A DNA stretch of 64,000 nt from Nannocystis pusilla (GTDB lineage: Bacteria; Myxococcota_A; Polyangia; Nannocystales; Nannocystaceae), in contig NZ_JAIRAU010000044.1 of NCBI RefSeq assembly GCF_020073745.1, positions 1-64,000 on the forward strand, written 5' to 3'. Below, piece by piece: positions 40,839-49,528 of the stretch; within the stretch, counting starts at the first letter, position 1; every line of letters begins with the position of its first letter. The notes under the pieces were generated by a model. That model did no database searches. It was not told the DNA's origin and saw only the letters and a program-made list of their open reading frames with translations. The position numbers and the translations under genes were made by a program.

Positions 40839-41615
40839 ATGGCCGTGCTGACCCTGCCCGACGGCGAGCTTTATTATGAGGTGCACGGCAGCGGGCCGCC
40901 GCTGGTGTTCGCGCACGGGCTCGGCGGCGGGTTCCTGTCGTGGTGGCAGCAGGTGCCGCACTTCCGCAAGCGGTTCAGCTGCGTGGTGTTCTCGCACCGC
41001 GGGTTCGCGCCGTCGCGCGACGCGAGCGGGCTCGGGCCGCGCAAGTTCGTCGACGACCTCGACGCGCTGCTGCAGCACCTGCACGTCGACGACGTGCGGC
41101 TGGTCGGGCAGTCGATGGGCGGGTGGACGTGCCTCGGCTACGCGCTGCGGCGGCCGGAGAAAGTGCGCGGGCTGGTGATGGCCTGTACGACGGGACAGGT
41201 GACGACGCCGGAGATCGACGCGGCGATCAACCGCCTGCGCGGGCGGGCGACGGCGGCGTTCATGAAGGGGGTGCACCCGGCGGCGGGCGAGCGGATGGTC
41301 CGCGATCAGCCGGCGATGCACGAGCTGTACCGCGGGATGGACGTCCTCGGCGCGGCGGACAAGCGGGCGATCCGCGACGTGCTGCTGGGGATGCGGACGG
41401 TGACGGCGCGCGACCTCGAGGGCTTCACGGTGCCGACGCTGTGCCTGACGTCCGAGGAGGACTTCGTGTGCGCGCCGGACTCGGTGGCCCACCTGGCGCG
41501 TATGCTGGTCGGCGGGCGCTTCGTCAAGGTGCCCGAGACCGGACACTCGATCTACTGGGAGCGCCCGGCGGTGTTCAATCAGCTCATCGACGAGTTCCTC
41601 GACTCGATCGAGTAG
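40839..41615 (+). CDS. Alpha/beta-fold hydrolase
   Basis: 258 aa from ATG 40839. Oxyanion-hole segment FAHGLGGGFLSWWQ, nucleophile elbow VGQSMGGWT (Ser near residue 93), acid residue in CLTSEEDFVCAP (Asp), catalytic His in VPETGHSIYWERP. Single-domain hydrolase of the 3-oxoadipate-enol-lactonase/esterase type; substrate not deducible. It ends 7 bp from the convergent NHL lipoprotein. A CTG 41183-AGG 41197 unit of the 14-bp family is embedded in the sequence coding CTTGQV. Confidence 0.9.
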   Translation: MAVLTLPDGELYYEVHGSGPPLVFAHGLGGGFLSWWQQVPHFRKRFSCVVFSHRGFAPSRDASGLGPRKFVDDLDALLQHLHVDDVRLVGQSMGGWTCLGYALRRPEKVRGLVMACTTGQVTTPEIDAAINRLRGRATAAFMKGVHPAAGERMVRDQPAMHELYRGMDVLGAADKRAIRDVLLGMRTVTARDLEGFTVPTLCLTSEEDFVCAPDSVAHLARMLVGGRFVKVPETGHSIYWERPAVFNQLIDEFLDSIE

Positions 41616-41622
41616 CAAGCGG

Positions 41623-43329
41623 TCACTGCAGGCGGCGGATGACCCGGTTGGCGCTGTCGAGCACGAACAGCGAGTCGCTCGCGGGGTGGAAGGCGAGGGC
41701 GAACGGGCCGTTGAAGCGGGCCGCGAGGCCGACGCCCTCCATGTAGGCCCCCGGGCACATCATGTTGCCGTCGCAGTGCTGGCCGGCGTTGGTCGAGACC
41801 TCCTGGGTGGCGAGGATGCCCTGGCGGATGGTGTTCTGGTTGAACTCGGCGAAGTAGAGGCTGGTGCCGTCGGAGGCGAGACCGCGCGGGCGGTGGACCG
41901 AGGCGGCGGTGCCGATGCCGTCGATGTAGCCGGCCATGCCGTCGCCGGCGAAGGTGCCGACGTAATTGGTGACGGTGCTGAAGCTGCGGATGTGAAAGCC
42001 GTTGGTGTCGGCGATGTAGAGCACGCCGCTGTTGTCGGAGGCCATGTAGCGCGGGCTGACGAAGCGAGCCGCGGCGCCGACGCCGTCGACGGTGTCGTTC
42101 ATGTAGGGGCTGCCGGCGAGGGTGACGACCTCCTGGGTCGCGGGGTCGAAGCGGCGCAGCACGCCGGCGCTGGCGTCGACCATGTAGACGGAGCCGGCGT
42201 AGTAGGTGAGGCCGCGGTTGTCGTCGAAGCTGGCGGCGTCGCCGATGCCGTCGTCGACGCCGCTGGCGCCGCTGCCGGCGACGGTGGTGACGGCGAACGG
42301 CGGGGTCAAACTGACGGCGCGCAGGCGGCGGTTCATGCCGTCGCTGACCCACAGGGTCTTGCCGTCGGTGGCGATGGCGTCGAGGCCGGCGAAGCGGGCG
42401 TTGAGGCCGTCGGGGTCGTCGACGTAGCCCCCCATGCCGACGGCGGAGCCGGCGATCGTCTCGACGGTGGCGGTGGCGATCTCGATCCGGCGGATGCAGT
42501 TGTTCTGCGCGTCGGCGAGGTAGAGGTAGTCGAGGTCGACGGCGAGGCCGCCGGTGCCGGAGATCCGCGCGGTCATGCCGACGCCGTCGGCGAGGCCGAG
42601 GATCCCCGGGCTGCCGACGAACAGCGAGGTGGCGTTGCCGAGGTTGCAGGTCGGGTTGCACTCGTCGCCGTTGTCGAGGTTGCTGTCGTCGCACAGCTCG
42701 CCCGCGTCGACGGCCCCGTCGCCGCAGGTGGCACCGAGCAGCTCGAGCTGGCAGGCCGCGCTGCAGCCGTCGCCGGGGTCGAGGTTGCCGTCGTCGCAGG
42801 CCTCGCCCTGGTCGAGGTCGAGGTTGCCGTCGCCGCAGTTCGCCGGGGCCTCGAGGGCACAGGCTGCGCTGCAGCCGTCGCCGTCGCCCTCGTTGCCGTC
42901 GTCGCACTGCTCGCCGGCGAGGTAGTCGACGACGCTGTCGCCGCAGCCCGCGGCGGCGCAGTCGGTGCGACAGGCGCCCTGCACGACGTCGCTGTTGGCG
43001 GGCCCGTCGTCGCACTCCTCGTCGCACTCGACCGTGCCGTCGCCGCACACGGCGGCGCATCCGGTGGTGGTGGTGGTCTCGGCGGTGGTGCTGGTGATCG
43101 GCTCGGTGGCGGTGCCCTCGGTGGTGGTGCTCGTGGACGAGGTGGGCGGCTCGACGGTGGTGGTCGGCGCGGTGGTGCCGGTCGGGACGTCGGTGGTGGC
43201 TTCCGTGGTCGTGGTCGAGGTGTCGCTGTCGGTCGCGGTCTCGGACGCGGGCGGGAGGGCGCAGGCGAGCGTGATGCCGGCGCCGAGCAGGCCGAGCGAG
43301 GCTGGTCTCAAGCTGTGGGGGCGATGCAT
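41623..43329 (-). CDS. Cys-rich-repeat and NHL-propeller lipoprotein
   Basis: 568 aa from ATG 43329. Lipobox GITLAC (Cys 23), a ~70-residue Thr-rich linker, then four Myxococcus cysteine-rich repeats (CGDGTVECDEECDDG, CGDGNLDLDQGEACDDGN and similar; DUF4215-type), and from about residue 230 an NHL-repeat beta-propeller (blades such as GLAVDLDYLYLADAQNN and YMASDNSGVLYIADTNG). Such proteins sit on the myxobacterial surface and bind proteins or glycans; no enzymatic residues are visible. Start chosen because the next upstream in-frame sequence is Arg-rich and non-protein-like. Confidence 0.9.
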   Translation of the reverse strand: MHRPHSLRPASLGLLGAGITLACALPPASETATDSDTSTTTTEATTDVPTGTTAPTTTVEPPTSSTSTTTEGTATEPITSTTAETTTTTGCAAVCGDGTVECDEECDDGPANSDVVQGACRTDCAAAGCGDSVVDYLAGEQCDDGNEGDGDGCSAACALEAPANCGDGNLDLDQGEACDDGNLDPGDGCSAACQLELLGATCGDGAVDAGELCDDSNLDNGDECNPTCNLGNATSLFVGSPGILGLADGVGMTARISGTGGLAVDLDYLYLADAQNNCIRRIEIATATVETIAGSAVGMGGYVDDPDGLNARFAGLDAIATDGKTLWVSDGMNRRLRAVSLTPPFAVTTVAGSGASGVDDGIGDAASFDDNRGLTYYAGSVYMVDASAGVLRRFDPATQEVVTLAGSPYMNDTVDGVGAAARFVSPRYMASDNSGVLYIADTNGFHIRSFSTVTNYVGTFAGDGMAGYIDGIGTAASVHRPRGLASDGTSLYFAEFNQNTIRQGILATQEVSTNAGQHCDGNMMCPGAYMEGVGLAARFNGPFALAFHPASDSLFVLDSANRVIRRLQ

Positions 43330-43494
43330 CTCGTCAGAGTAGGGCGCCGGGCCGGCCGCTGACAATGCGGCCGGTGACCGGCTCCGCAGTTCGCGGGCGG
43401 CTGGCCGGCAGCGAGATCGAGGGGAGCGCGAGCGGCTCGCAGGTTTGGCGGCTTTTGCCCCCGCTGCGGGCGGCGACGTGGCAGGATCGCCGGG

Positions 43495-44577
43495 ATGCCG
43501 GGAGCAGGCCGCACGCGCGCGCTGGCCGGCGCCCTCGCGGCGTGGGCCCTGGCCTGCAGCCGCGCGGAGGCGCCGGCCCGACCGGTCGCGGCCGCCCGCG
43601 GAGATGACCCCGGGGACATGGCTGAAAAGCCATGGTTGAAGGGGCAGCTCCACATGCACACCGCGAACTCCGGCGACAGCGAGACGCCGCCGGTCGAGGC
43701 GTTGCGCTGGTACGAGGAGCACGGGTTCGACTTCGTGGTGGTGACCGACCACAACTTCGTGACGGCGCCGCCGCCCGGCGGACGCATGCTGGCGCTGCCG
43801 GGGGTCGAGCTGACGCAGAACGTCGAGGGGTGCGAGCCGCCGCCGGAGCCGGGGCTGCAGTGCCTGCTGCACGTGAACGCGTTGATCGTGGCGGAGGAGC
43901 GCGCGGGGCGGATCGAGCAATTCCCGACGGCGCGATCGTCGGCGCGGGAGGAGCTGTTCACGCGGGCGCTGCGGGTGAACGAGGCGCTCGGCGGGGTGGC
44001 GATGCTGAACCACCCGAACTTCCACTACGCGGCGGACGCGGGGCTGCTGACGGCGCTGGCGCATTCGGGGCTGCGGCTGTTCGAGCTGGCGAACGAGGCG
44101 ATCGACTCGAACAACGCCGGCGACGCGAGGCACCCGTCGACGGAGGCGCTGTGGGACGCGGCGCTAGGCGCCGGGGCGCGGCTGTTCGCGGCCGCGACCG
44201 ACGACGCGCACCACTACTACGATGCGCCGCTGCTGGCGCGCCGGTCCGAGACGGCGTACACGGGCGACCGCGGGTTCGTGGTGGTGCACGCGCGCCGCGA
44301 GCCGGCGGCGATCCGCGCGGCGCTGCTGGCCGGCGAGTTCTACGCGTCGAACGGGCCGATGCTGACGGCGGTGCGCCGCGACGGCGCGGCGCTCGAGATC
44401 GAGGCGGCGCAGCCGGTCACGGTCGAGTTCGTCGGGGCGGGCGGCGAGCTGCTGCGCGCGGTCGAGGGCACGCGCGCGAGGATGACGCTGGCGGAGACGA
44501 CGGGGCCGTACCTGCGGGCGCGGGTGCGCGACGGGGCCGGCAAGACGGCGTGGACGCAGCCGGTCTGGCGCGAGTGA
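43495..44577 (+). CDS. PHP-domain phosphoesterase-like lipoprotein
   Basis: 360 aa from ATG 43495. Lipobox AWALAC (Cys 21) and an Ala/Pro linker, then a PHP metallohydrolase domain: LHMHT (His53, His55), VVVTDHNF, LPGVELT, MLNHPNFHY and AATDDAHHYYD, giving a full trinuclear metal site. Periplasmic PHP proteins usually hydrolyse phosphoesters; the substrate is unknown. Codons 37-53 are overlaid by a four-unit 14-bp repeat (43604, 43618, 43632, 43646), coding DDPGDMAEKPWLKG, right at the linker-domain junction. Confidence 0.88.
   Translation: MPGAGRTRALAGALAAWALACSRAEAPARPVAAARGDDPGDMAEKPWLKGQLHMHTANSGDSETPPVEALRWYEEHGFDFVVVTDHNFVTAPPPGGRMLALPGVELTQNVEGCEPPPEPGLQCLLHVNALIVAEERAGRIEQFPTARSSAREELFTRALRVNEALGGVAMLNHPNFHYAADAGLLTALAHSGLRLFELANEAIDSNNAGDARHPSTEALWDAALGAGARLFAAATDDAHHYYDAPLLARRSETAYTGDRGFVVVHARREPAAIRAALLAGEFYASNGPMLTAVRRDGAALEIEAAQPVTVEFVGAGGELLRAVEGTRARMTLAETTGPYLRARVRDGAGKTAWTQPVWRE
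43604..43648. repeat. In-frame four-unit 14-bp array in PHP gene
   Basis: ATG 43604, ATG 43618, ATG 43632 and AGC 43646 are 14 bp apart inside the PHP coding sequence, with spacers ACCCCGGGGAC, GCTGAAAAGCC and GTTGAAGGGGC that are themselves dyads. The array encodes the linker just before the catalytic domain. Confidence 0.8.
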
Positions 44578-44610
44578 CGGGCGCGACCGGGGGAGCTGCG
44601 TCGACATCGA

Positions 44611-44675
44611 ATGCCCCGAAGGACATGTCGGTAGTGACGTGCCACGAGTGACGCTCGGCTGTCTCTTAGGGCAGA
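44611..44675. repeat. 14-bp repeats between PHP and kinase genes
   Basis: ATG 44611, ATG 44625, GTG 44639 and GCT 44653 at 14-bp steps, then CTG 44659-AGA 44673. They fill the 130-bp space between the 3' ends of the convergent PHP and kinase genes, where a transcription terminator would be expected. Confidence 0.75.
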
Positions 44676-44709
44676 TTGTGGCGCACCTGCGAGGGCCGGA
44701 CGGCGGCGA

Positions 44710-45783
<1,074 letters not shown>

Positions 45784-46003
45784 GCCGACATCGATAGCGC
45801 AGGTGCCCATGGAGCAGATGTCCCTCGGGGCAGGCGCGACGCGGACCGTCGAGCAGCGACGCTCGCCGTCGCGGTACGGGCGCCGCGCAGCAGGCCCGGC
45901 GGCGCTCCGCGATCTGGCGCACCAAAAAAAGATCAAGTCGGACCGCCTCTCCGAACGCGTGTCCGGGTCCCCCTCGCGCTGGCGGCGCCGTCGACAGCGG
46001 CGC
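45784..46003. other. Kinase upstream region with 14-bp unit
   Basis: About 220 bp. ATG 45818-AGG 45832 is a 14-bp hairpin unit (TCCCTCGGGGC core) just upstream of the kinase start. An A-tract at 45924-45932 is a local AT-rich spot. No gene seen. Confidence 0.45.
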
Positions 46004-47278
46004 TCATTCGCACGCCGAGACCAACAGCGGGGCGGCTGCGACGGGCGCCGCTGCGCCGGCGATGCGCGCCTCGTCACATGCCCTTCGGGACAGGTACCAG
46101 CGTTCCCCGCCGCCGAGATCGATGGCCGTCGGGCCGACGGCGAGCACGTCGCGCGTGACGAGACAGCTGCTCGCCCGCACGACGTCGGTCGGCCGCCCGT
46201 CGACGCGGACGCGGCGATACTCGGCGGGGCCCTGCAAGGTGAGATAGCCGGGGCCGACGTCGTAGGCGTAGCTGCGGACGAAGCGGCCGCGCTCGTCGCG
46301 ACCGCGGTGCTCGAGGCGACCGTGACCGGCGGCGGGCTCGGGCCGGTTGCGCCACGCGTCACACACGAGGACGCCGTCGCTGCCGCGGCGGAGGTGATGC
46401 AGGGCGCGGGCGCGATGCAGCCGGGGCGCGGCGTTCGGAGCGTCCTTCGCCGGCGGCCGCTCGAGGCGGGCGCGGGTGGCCGGATCGGCGAGGGCGCCGG
46501 CGCAGCCGACAGCCCGCAGCTCGTCAGGACCTGGCGGATCGTCGGCGAAGCCGGCCTCCTCGCAGGCGGCCTCGGCGAAGAAGAAGCGCTCGCGCGCGGC
46601 GAGGATCAGGCGCCCGGGCGTGCCGGCCGGACCGGTCAGCGAGACGCCGGTGAAGACGCAGGTGAGCGCGTGGCCGAGGGCCTTCTGCTCGCCGGGCGGG
46701 GCGTCCACCGGCCGCTCGAGCTCGGGGGCGGTGAGGGTCAGGTGACCCTCGGCGAGGCGATACGCGAGCTGCAAGGTCGGCGAGCCGAGAGCGGGGACGA
46801 GGTCGGGGCTGTCTGAAGGGGCAGGTGGATCGGGGGCGGGGAACAGCGGCCAGGCCGCGAAGTTTTTAATGACGGGGAGGGGCGGCGATGAGGCGAGGAG
46901 AGCGGTCGAGGGGCTGGATGAGCTGGCCGAAGGGGCAGGTTCGGGGCGGTCCTCGGTGGTGTCCTCGGGGACATGTCCTTCGGGACCTGAAGAGAGATCG
47001 GCGGGGGTCGGGTCGGCGACGAACAGCAGGCGGCCGCGCTCGCGGTCCGCGGGGTCGGGGACCAGCCGCCAGGCCTCGCAGCGCGGACCCTCGGCCCCGG
47101 GGAGGCGCCACCAGAGCAGGCCGCCGGCGCGGGCGTGGTCGAGGAGGCGCGCCTGCTGCTCGTCGGTCATCGGCTCGCCGGCGACGCGGACCTCGCGCTC
47201 GTCGTCGTCGTCGCCGCGAGCGCCGCCTACACGCGCACAGGCGAGGAGAGCCGCGAGCGCGAGAATTGCGGCGCGCAT
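46004..47278 (-). CDS. Lipoprotein of unknown function
   Basis: 424 aa from ATG 47278. Lipobox LAALLAC (Cys 14). The mature N-terminus is acidic (DDDDERE), followed by DEQQARLLDHARAGGLLWW, a long Pro/Ser/Asp linker (residues ~95-150), and a C-terminal ~220-residue part with six Cys and repeated short strands (LTLTAPELERP, RERFFFAEAACEEAG, RWYLSRRACDEARIAG). The two (R)xxx(F/Y)(F/L)xxxACxEA elements suggest an internal duplication of a ~110-residue unit. Three copies of the 14-bp family (46809, 46923, 46959-46987) fall in the region coding the linker. No family recognised. Confidence 0.75.
   Translation of the reverse strand: MRAAILALAALLACARVGGARGDDDDEREVRVAGEPMTDEQQARLLDHARAGGLLWWRLPGAEGPRCEAWRLVPDPADRERGRLLFVADPTPADLSSGPEGHVPEDTTEDRPEPAPSASSSSPSTALLASSPPLPVIKNFAAWPLFPAPDPPAPSDSPDLVPALGSPTLQLAYRLAEGHLTLTAPELERPVDAPPGEQKALGHALTCVFTGVSLTGPAGTPGRLILAARERFFFAEAACEEAGFADDPPGPDELRAVGCAGALADPATRARLERPPAKDAPNAAPRLHRARALHHLRRGSDGVLVCDAWRNRPEPAAGHGRLEHRGRDERGRFVRSYAYDVGPGYLTLQGPAEYRRVRVDGRPTDVVRASSCLVTRDVLAVGPTAIDLGGGERWYLSRRACDEARIAGAAAPVAAAPLLVSACE
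46809..46990. repeat. 14-bp repeats in the linker of the 46004-47278 lipoprotein
   Basis: CTG 46809-AGG 46823, CTG 46923-AGG 46937, and GTG 46959-ATG 46973-CTG 46987 all have 14-bp steps with TC(C/T)nnnnGGRC cores. They are confined to the Pro/Ser-rich linker of the lipoprotein, where extra residues should be tolerated. Confidence 0.7.
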
Positions 47279-47431
47279 GCCCGCGAAGGGTGCCCGCAAT
47301 TCGGCGACGGGAGCAACGCGGTCGGGCCGCGGCGCCGAGCGTCGCTCCAGGCCCGCGTGTGCGGAAGCGCGCTGCGCAGGCGCCCGCGCGCATTGCTTCG
47401 CCCGCGCTCGCCGGCCAAAATCCGAGCCGCC

Positions 47432-48082
47432 ATGCCGTGGAGCCGCGAAGACATGGCCGCGCGTGCAGCCCGGGAGCTGAGCCCGGGCAGCGTGGTCAAC
47501 CTGGGGATCGGGATCCCGACGCTGATCCCCAACTACTTGCCGCCCGACTCGGGGATCTTGCTGCACTCGGAGAACGGGCTGCTCGGGATGGGCCCGTTCC
47601 CGTACGACGACGAGGTCGACGCGCAGGTGATCAACGCCGGCAAGCAGACGGTGACGATCGTGCCCGGCGGCTCGACGTTCGACTCGGCGCTCAGCTTCGC
47701 GATGATCCGCGGCGGCCACGTCGACGTCGCGGTGCTCGGGGCGATGCAGGTGGCCGAGAACGGCGACCTCGCCAACTGGATGGTTCCGGGCCAGAAGGTC
47801 GCCGGGATCGGCGGGGCGATGGACCTCGCCACGGGGGCGCGCAAGGTGATCGCGGTGATGACCCACACCGACCGCGACGGCGGGGCGAAGCTGGTCCGCC
47901 GCTGCTCGCTGCCGCTGACGGCGATGCGCTGCGTCGACCTCGTGATCACCGACCTCGGGGTGATCGCGGTCGAGGACGGCGGCTTCCGCCTGGTCGAGTG
48001 CGCCCCGGGCGTGTCCGTCGCGGCGATCGTCGCCGCCACCGCGGCGCCGCTTCAGGTCGAGGGCGAGCGCGCGTCCGCCTGA
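47432..48082 (+). CDS. scoB: 3-oxoacid CoA-transferase subunit B
   Basis: 216 aa from ATG 47432. CoA-transferase family I beta subunit: LGIGIPTLIPNYLP near residue 28, the catalytic Glu in LLHSENGLLGMGP, GGSTFDSALSFAMIRGGHVD, DLANWMVPGQKVAGIGGAMDL and HTDRDGGAKLV. With subunit A it would swap CoA between succinyl-CoA and acetoacetate, feeding ketone-body or leucine catabolism. Full length and intact, but no subunit A gene lies on either side: upstream is a divergent lipoprotein and downstream a protein remnant. The A subunit must be elsewhere or has been lost. Confidence 0.93.
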   Translation: MPWSREDMAARAARELSPGSVVNLGIGIPTLIPNYLPPDSGILLHSENGLLGMGPFPYDDEVDAQVINAGKQTVTIVPGGSTFDSALSFAMIRGGHVDVAVLGAMQVAENGDLANWMVPGQKVAGIGGAMDLATGARKVIAVMTHTDRDGGAKLVRRCSLPLTAMRCVDLVITDLGVIAVEDGGFRLVECAPGVSVAAIVAATAAPLQVEGERASA

Positions 48083-48085
48083 CCT

Positions 48086-48694
48086 TTGAGGCTACATCGA
48101 GCTCGGCGAGCTCGGCGCGAGATCGACGCCGGGGTCGTCACGCGGTTGGTCGACCTGACCGATGGGACAGGAGGTGTGACGAGCGAGTTCGCGGGCGCGC
48201 CGGCGCCGAAGGCATCGGCAGCACGGTCGAGACCGGGGCAGTGGTCCTGCGTGGGGTGTGAGCGGGCGCACCTGGTCGAATGGCCAGATCGTGACGGGGA
48301 TGTCCCCGAGTACTGGGGCGTCACCTACGTCGGGGCCCACGCGCCGCTGCGCGCCGGCGAGAAGCACTACTGGCGGGTGTACGCGGCCGAGGACGATACG
48401 ACGGTGACGACCACGCCGGCGCTGCCCGGCACGCCGTTCGCGCTCGACCGCGGGCAATGGAAGGAGCTGGTGGTGGCGAACGGGACCAGCGTGATCTTCA
48501 CCGGGAACAGGCCGTTCTTGCCGGTGCAGTACCTCGAGAGCCAGCACTACGAGGTCGCCGACTGGCAGATCGCCGAGGGGCCGCACCTGGCCGAGAGCGC
48601 CCAGCCGTTCGGGCTCGTCAACGTCGGCTACGACGAGGCGACGTCGTACGCGTACCCCGGCGGGACGCGGCTCAAGGTGATCAATCCCCAATGA
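48086..48694 (+). pseudogene. Remnant of an IgGFc-binding-like surface protein
   Basis: A 202-codon frame. Only its second part (from about 48315, VPEYWGVTYVGAHAPLRAGEKH) is protein-like; it contains TTTPALPGTPFALDRGQWKE and GNRPFLPVQYLESQHY, which resemble the repeating module of large IgGFc-binding-type proteins of myxobacteria. Those proteins are normally several hundred residues with a signal peptide and tail; here both ends are missing and the first ~75 codons are Arg/Ala-rich without a signal. A 14-bp unit (ATG 48310) sits at the join between non-conserved and conserved parts. Best read as a truncated copy; an expressed short protein cannot be excluded. Confidence 0.6.
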
Positions 48695-48827
48695 GCGGAC
48701 CGCGAGAGGACGACGGCCGGGTCCGCTGATTGGCCCGGCGCGGCGGTCGCCGGCGCCAATCGTCGCTGGGCCCGCTGGACGAGGGTCGGGTTTGCGTCAC
48801 GTTGTCGGCCGAAGGACAAGAATCGTC

Positions 48828-49409
48828 ATGCTCTGTGAATCGCTCTCGATGGCCTGGTGGTCGCTGCTTCTGCGCGGGATCGTCGCGCTCGTGTTCGGCT
48901 GTCTGGCGCTGGCCGCCCCGGGCGTCACCTTGACCGCGCTGGTGCTGTGGTTCGGGGTGTTCGTGCTCATCGACGGGGCGTTCCTCATCGCCGGCGCGTT
49001 CGCCGGCCGCAAGGAGCACGAGCACTGGTGGCTGATGCTGATCGAGGGCCTGTGCGGGATCGTCTTCGGCCTGCTCGCACTGCGTGTGCCGGGCATCACG
49101 ACGCTGGTCCTGCTGATGTACATCGCCGCGTTCGCCGTCATCACCGGGGTGCTGCGCGTGGTGATGGCCGTCCGCCTGCGCCGGGAGATCGAGGGCGAAT
49201 GGTGGCTGGGCCTCAGCGGCCTCGCCGGGGTGCTGTTCGGCGTGCTGATGTTGATGGCGCCGGGCGCCGGGGCGCTGGCGATGATGATCTACATCGGCGT
49301 GTGGGCGCTGTTCGTCGGCTTCTCGCTGATCTTCCTGTCGTTCAGGGTCCGGCGAATCGGCCGCACCGGCGGGACCTGGCGCGGCGGCGAAGTGGCGCCG
49401 GCGCACTGA
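48828..49409 (+). CDS. HdeD-family membrane protein
   Basis: 193 aa from ATG 48828 (GAAGGA upstream). Six membrane helices in three hairpins, each with the HdeD pattern: WWSLLLRGIVALVFGCLALA, WWLMLIEGLCGIVFGLLALR, WWLGLSGLAGVLFGVLMLM, plus intervening LVLWFGVFVLIDGAFLI, LLMYIAAFAVITGVLRV and MIYIGVWALFVGFSLIF. The repeated WW-x-L-x-x-x-G-x-x-x-x-FG element shows internal triplication. HdeD in enterobacteria is an acid-stress membrane protein; the role here is unknown. C-terminal tail basic. Confidence 0.9.
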   Translation: MLCESLSMAWWSLLLRGIVALVFGCLALAAPGVTLTALVLWFGVFVLIDGAFLIAGAFAGRKEHEHWWLMLIEGLCGIVFGLLALRVPGITTLVLLMYIAAFAVITGVLRVVMAVRLRREIEGEWWLGLSGLAGVLFGVLMLMAPGAGALAMMIYIGVWALFVGFSLIFLSFRVRRIGRTGGTWRGGEVAPAH

Positions 49410-49455
49410 AGCCGCGGAGGCGCGATCACGCCCGCTCGCGTCAGATGCGCCGTCC

Positions 49456-49506
49456 TTAAGTCCCAAAAATTGGCAAAAATTGGGTCTTAACTCCCATTTT
49501 TTTGCT
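49456..49506. repeat. Iterons u1-u2 upstream of Fic gene
   Basis: Two 20-bp units, TTAAGTCCCAAAAATTGGCA (49456-49475) and TTAACTCCCATTTTTTTGCT (49487-49506), start 31 bp apart. They are strikingly AT-rich against the local GC and overlap the expected promoter of the Fic gene. The same pair, with the same 31-bp spacing, recurs at the gene's 3' end. Confidence 0.85.
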
Positions 49507-49528
49507 AGAAGGGGCTCGAGAGGCGATC

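Noticed and set aside
45924..45932. A-tract as a terminator U-run
   Set aside because: No stem of useful length directly precedes it on either strand.
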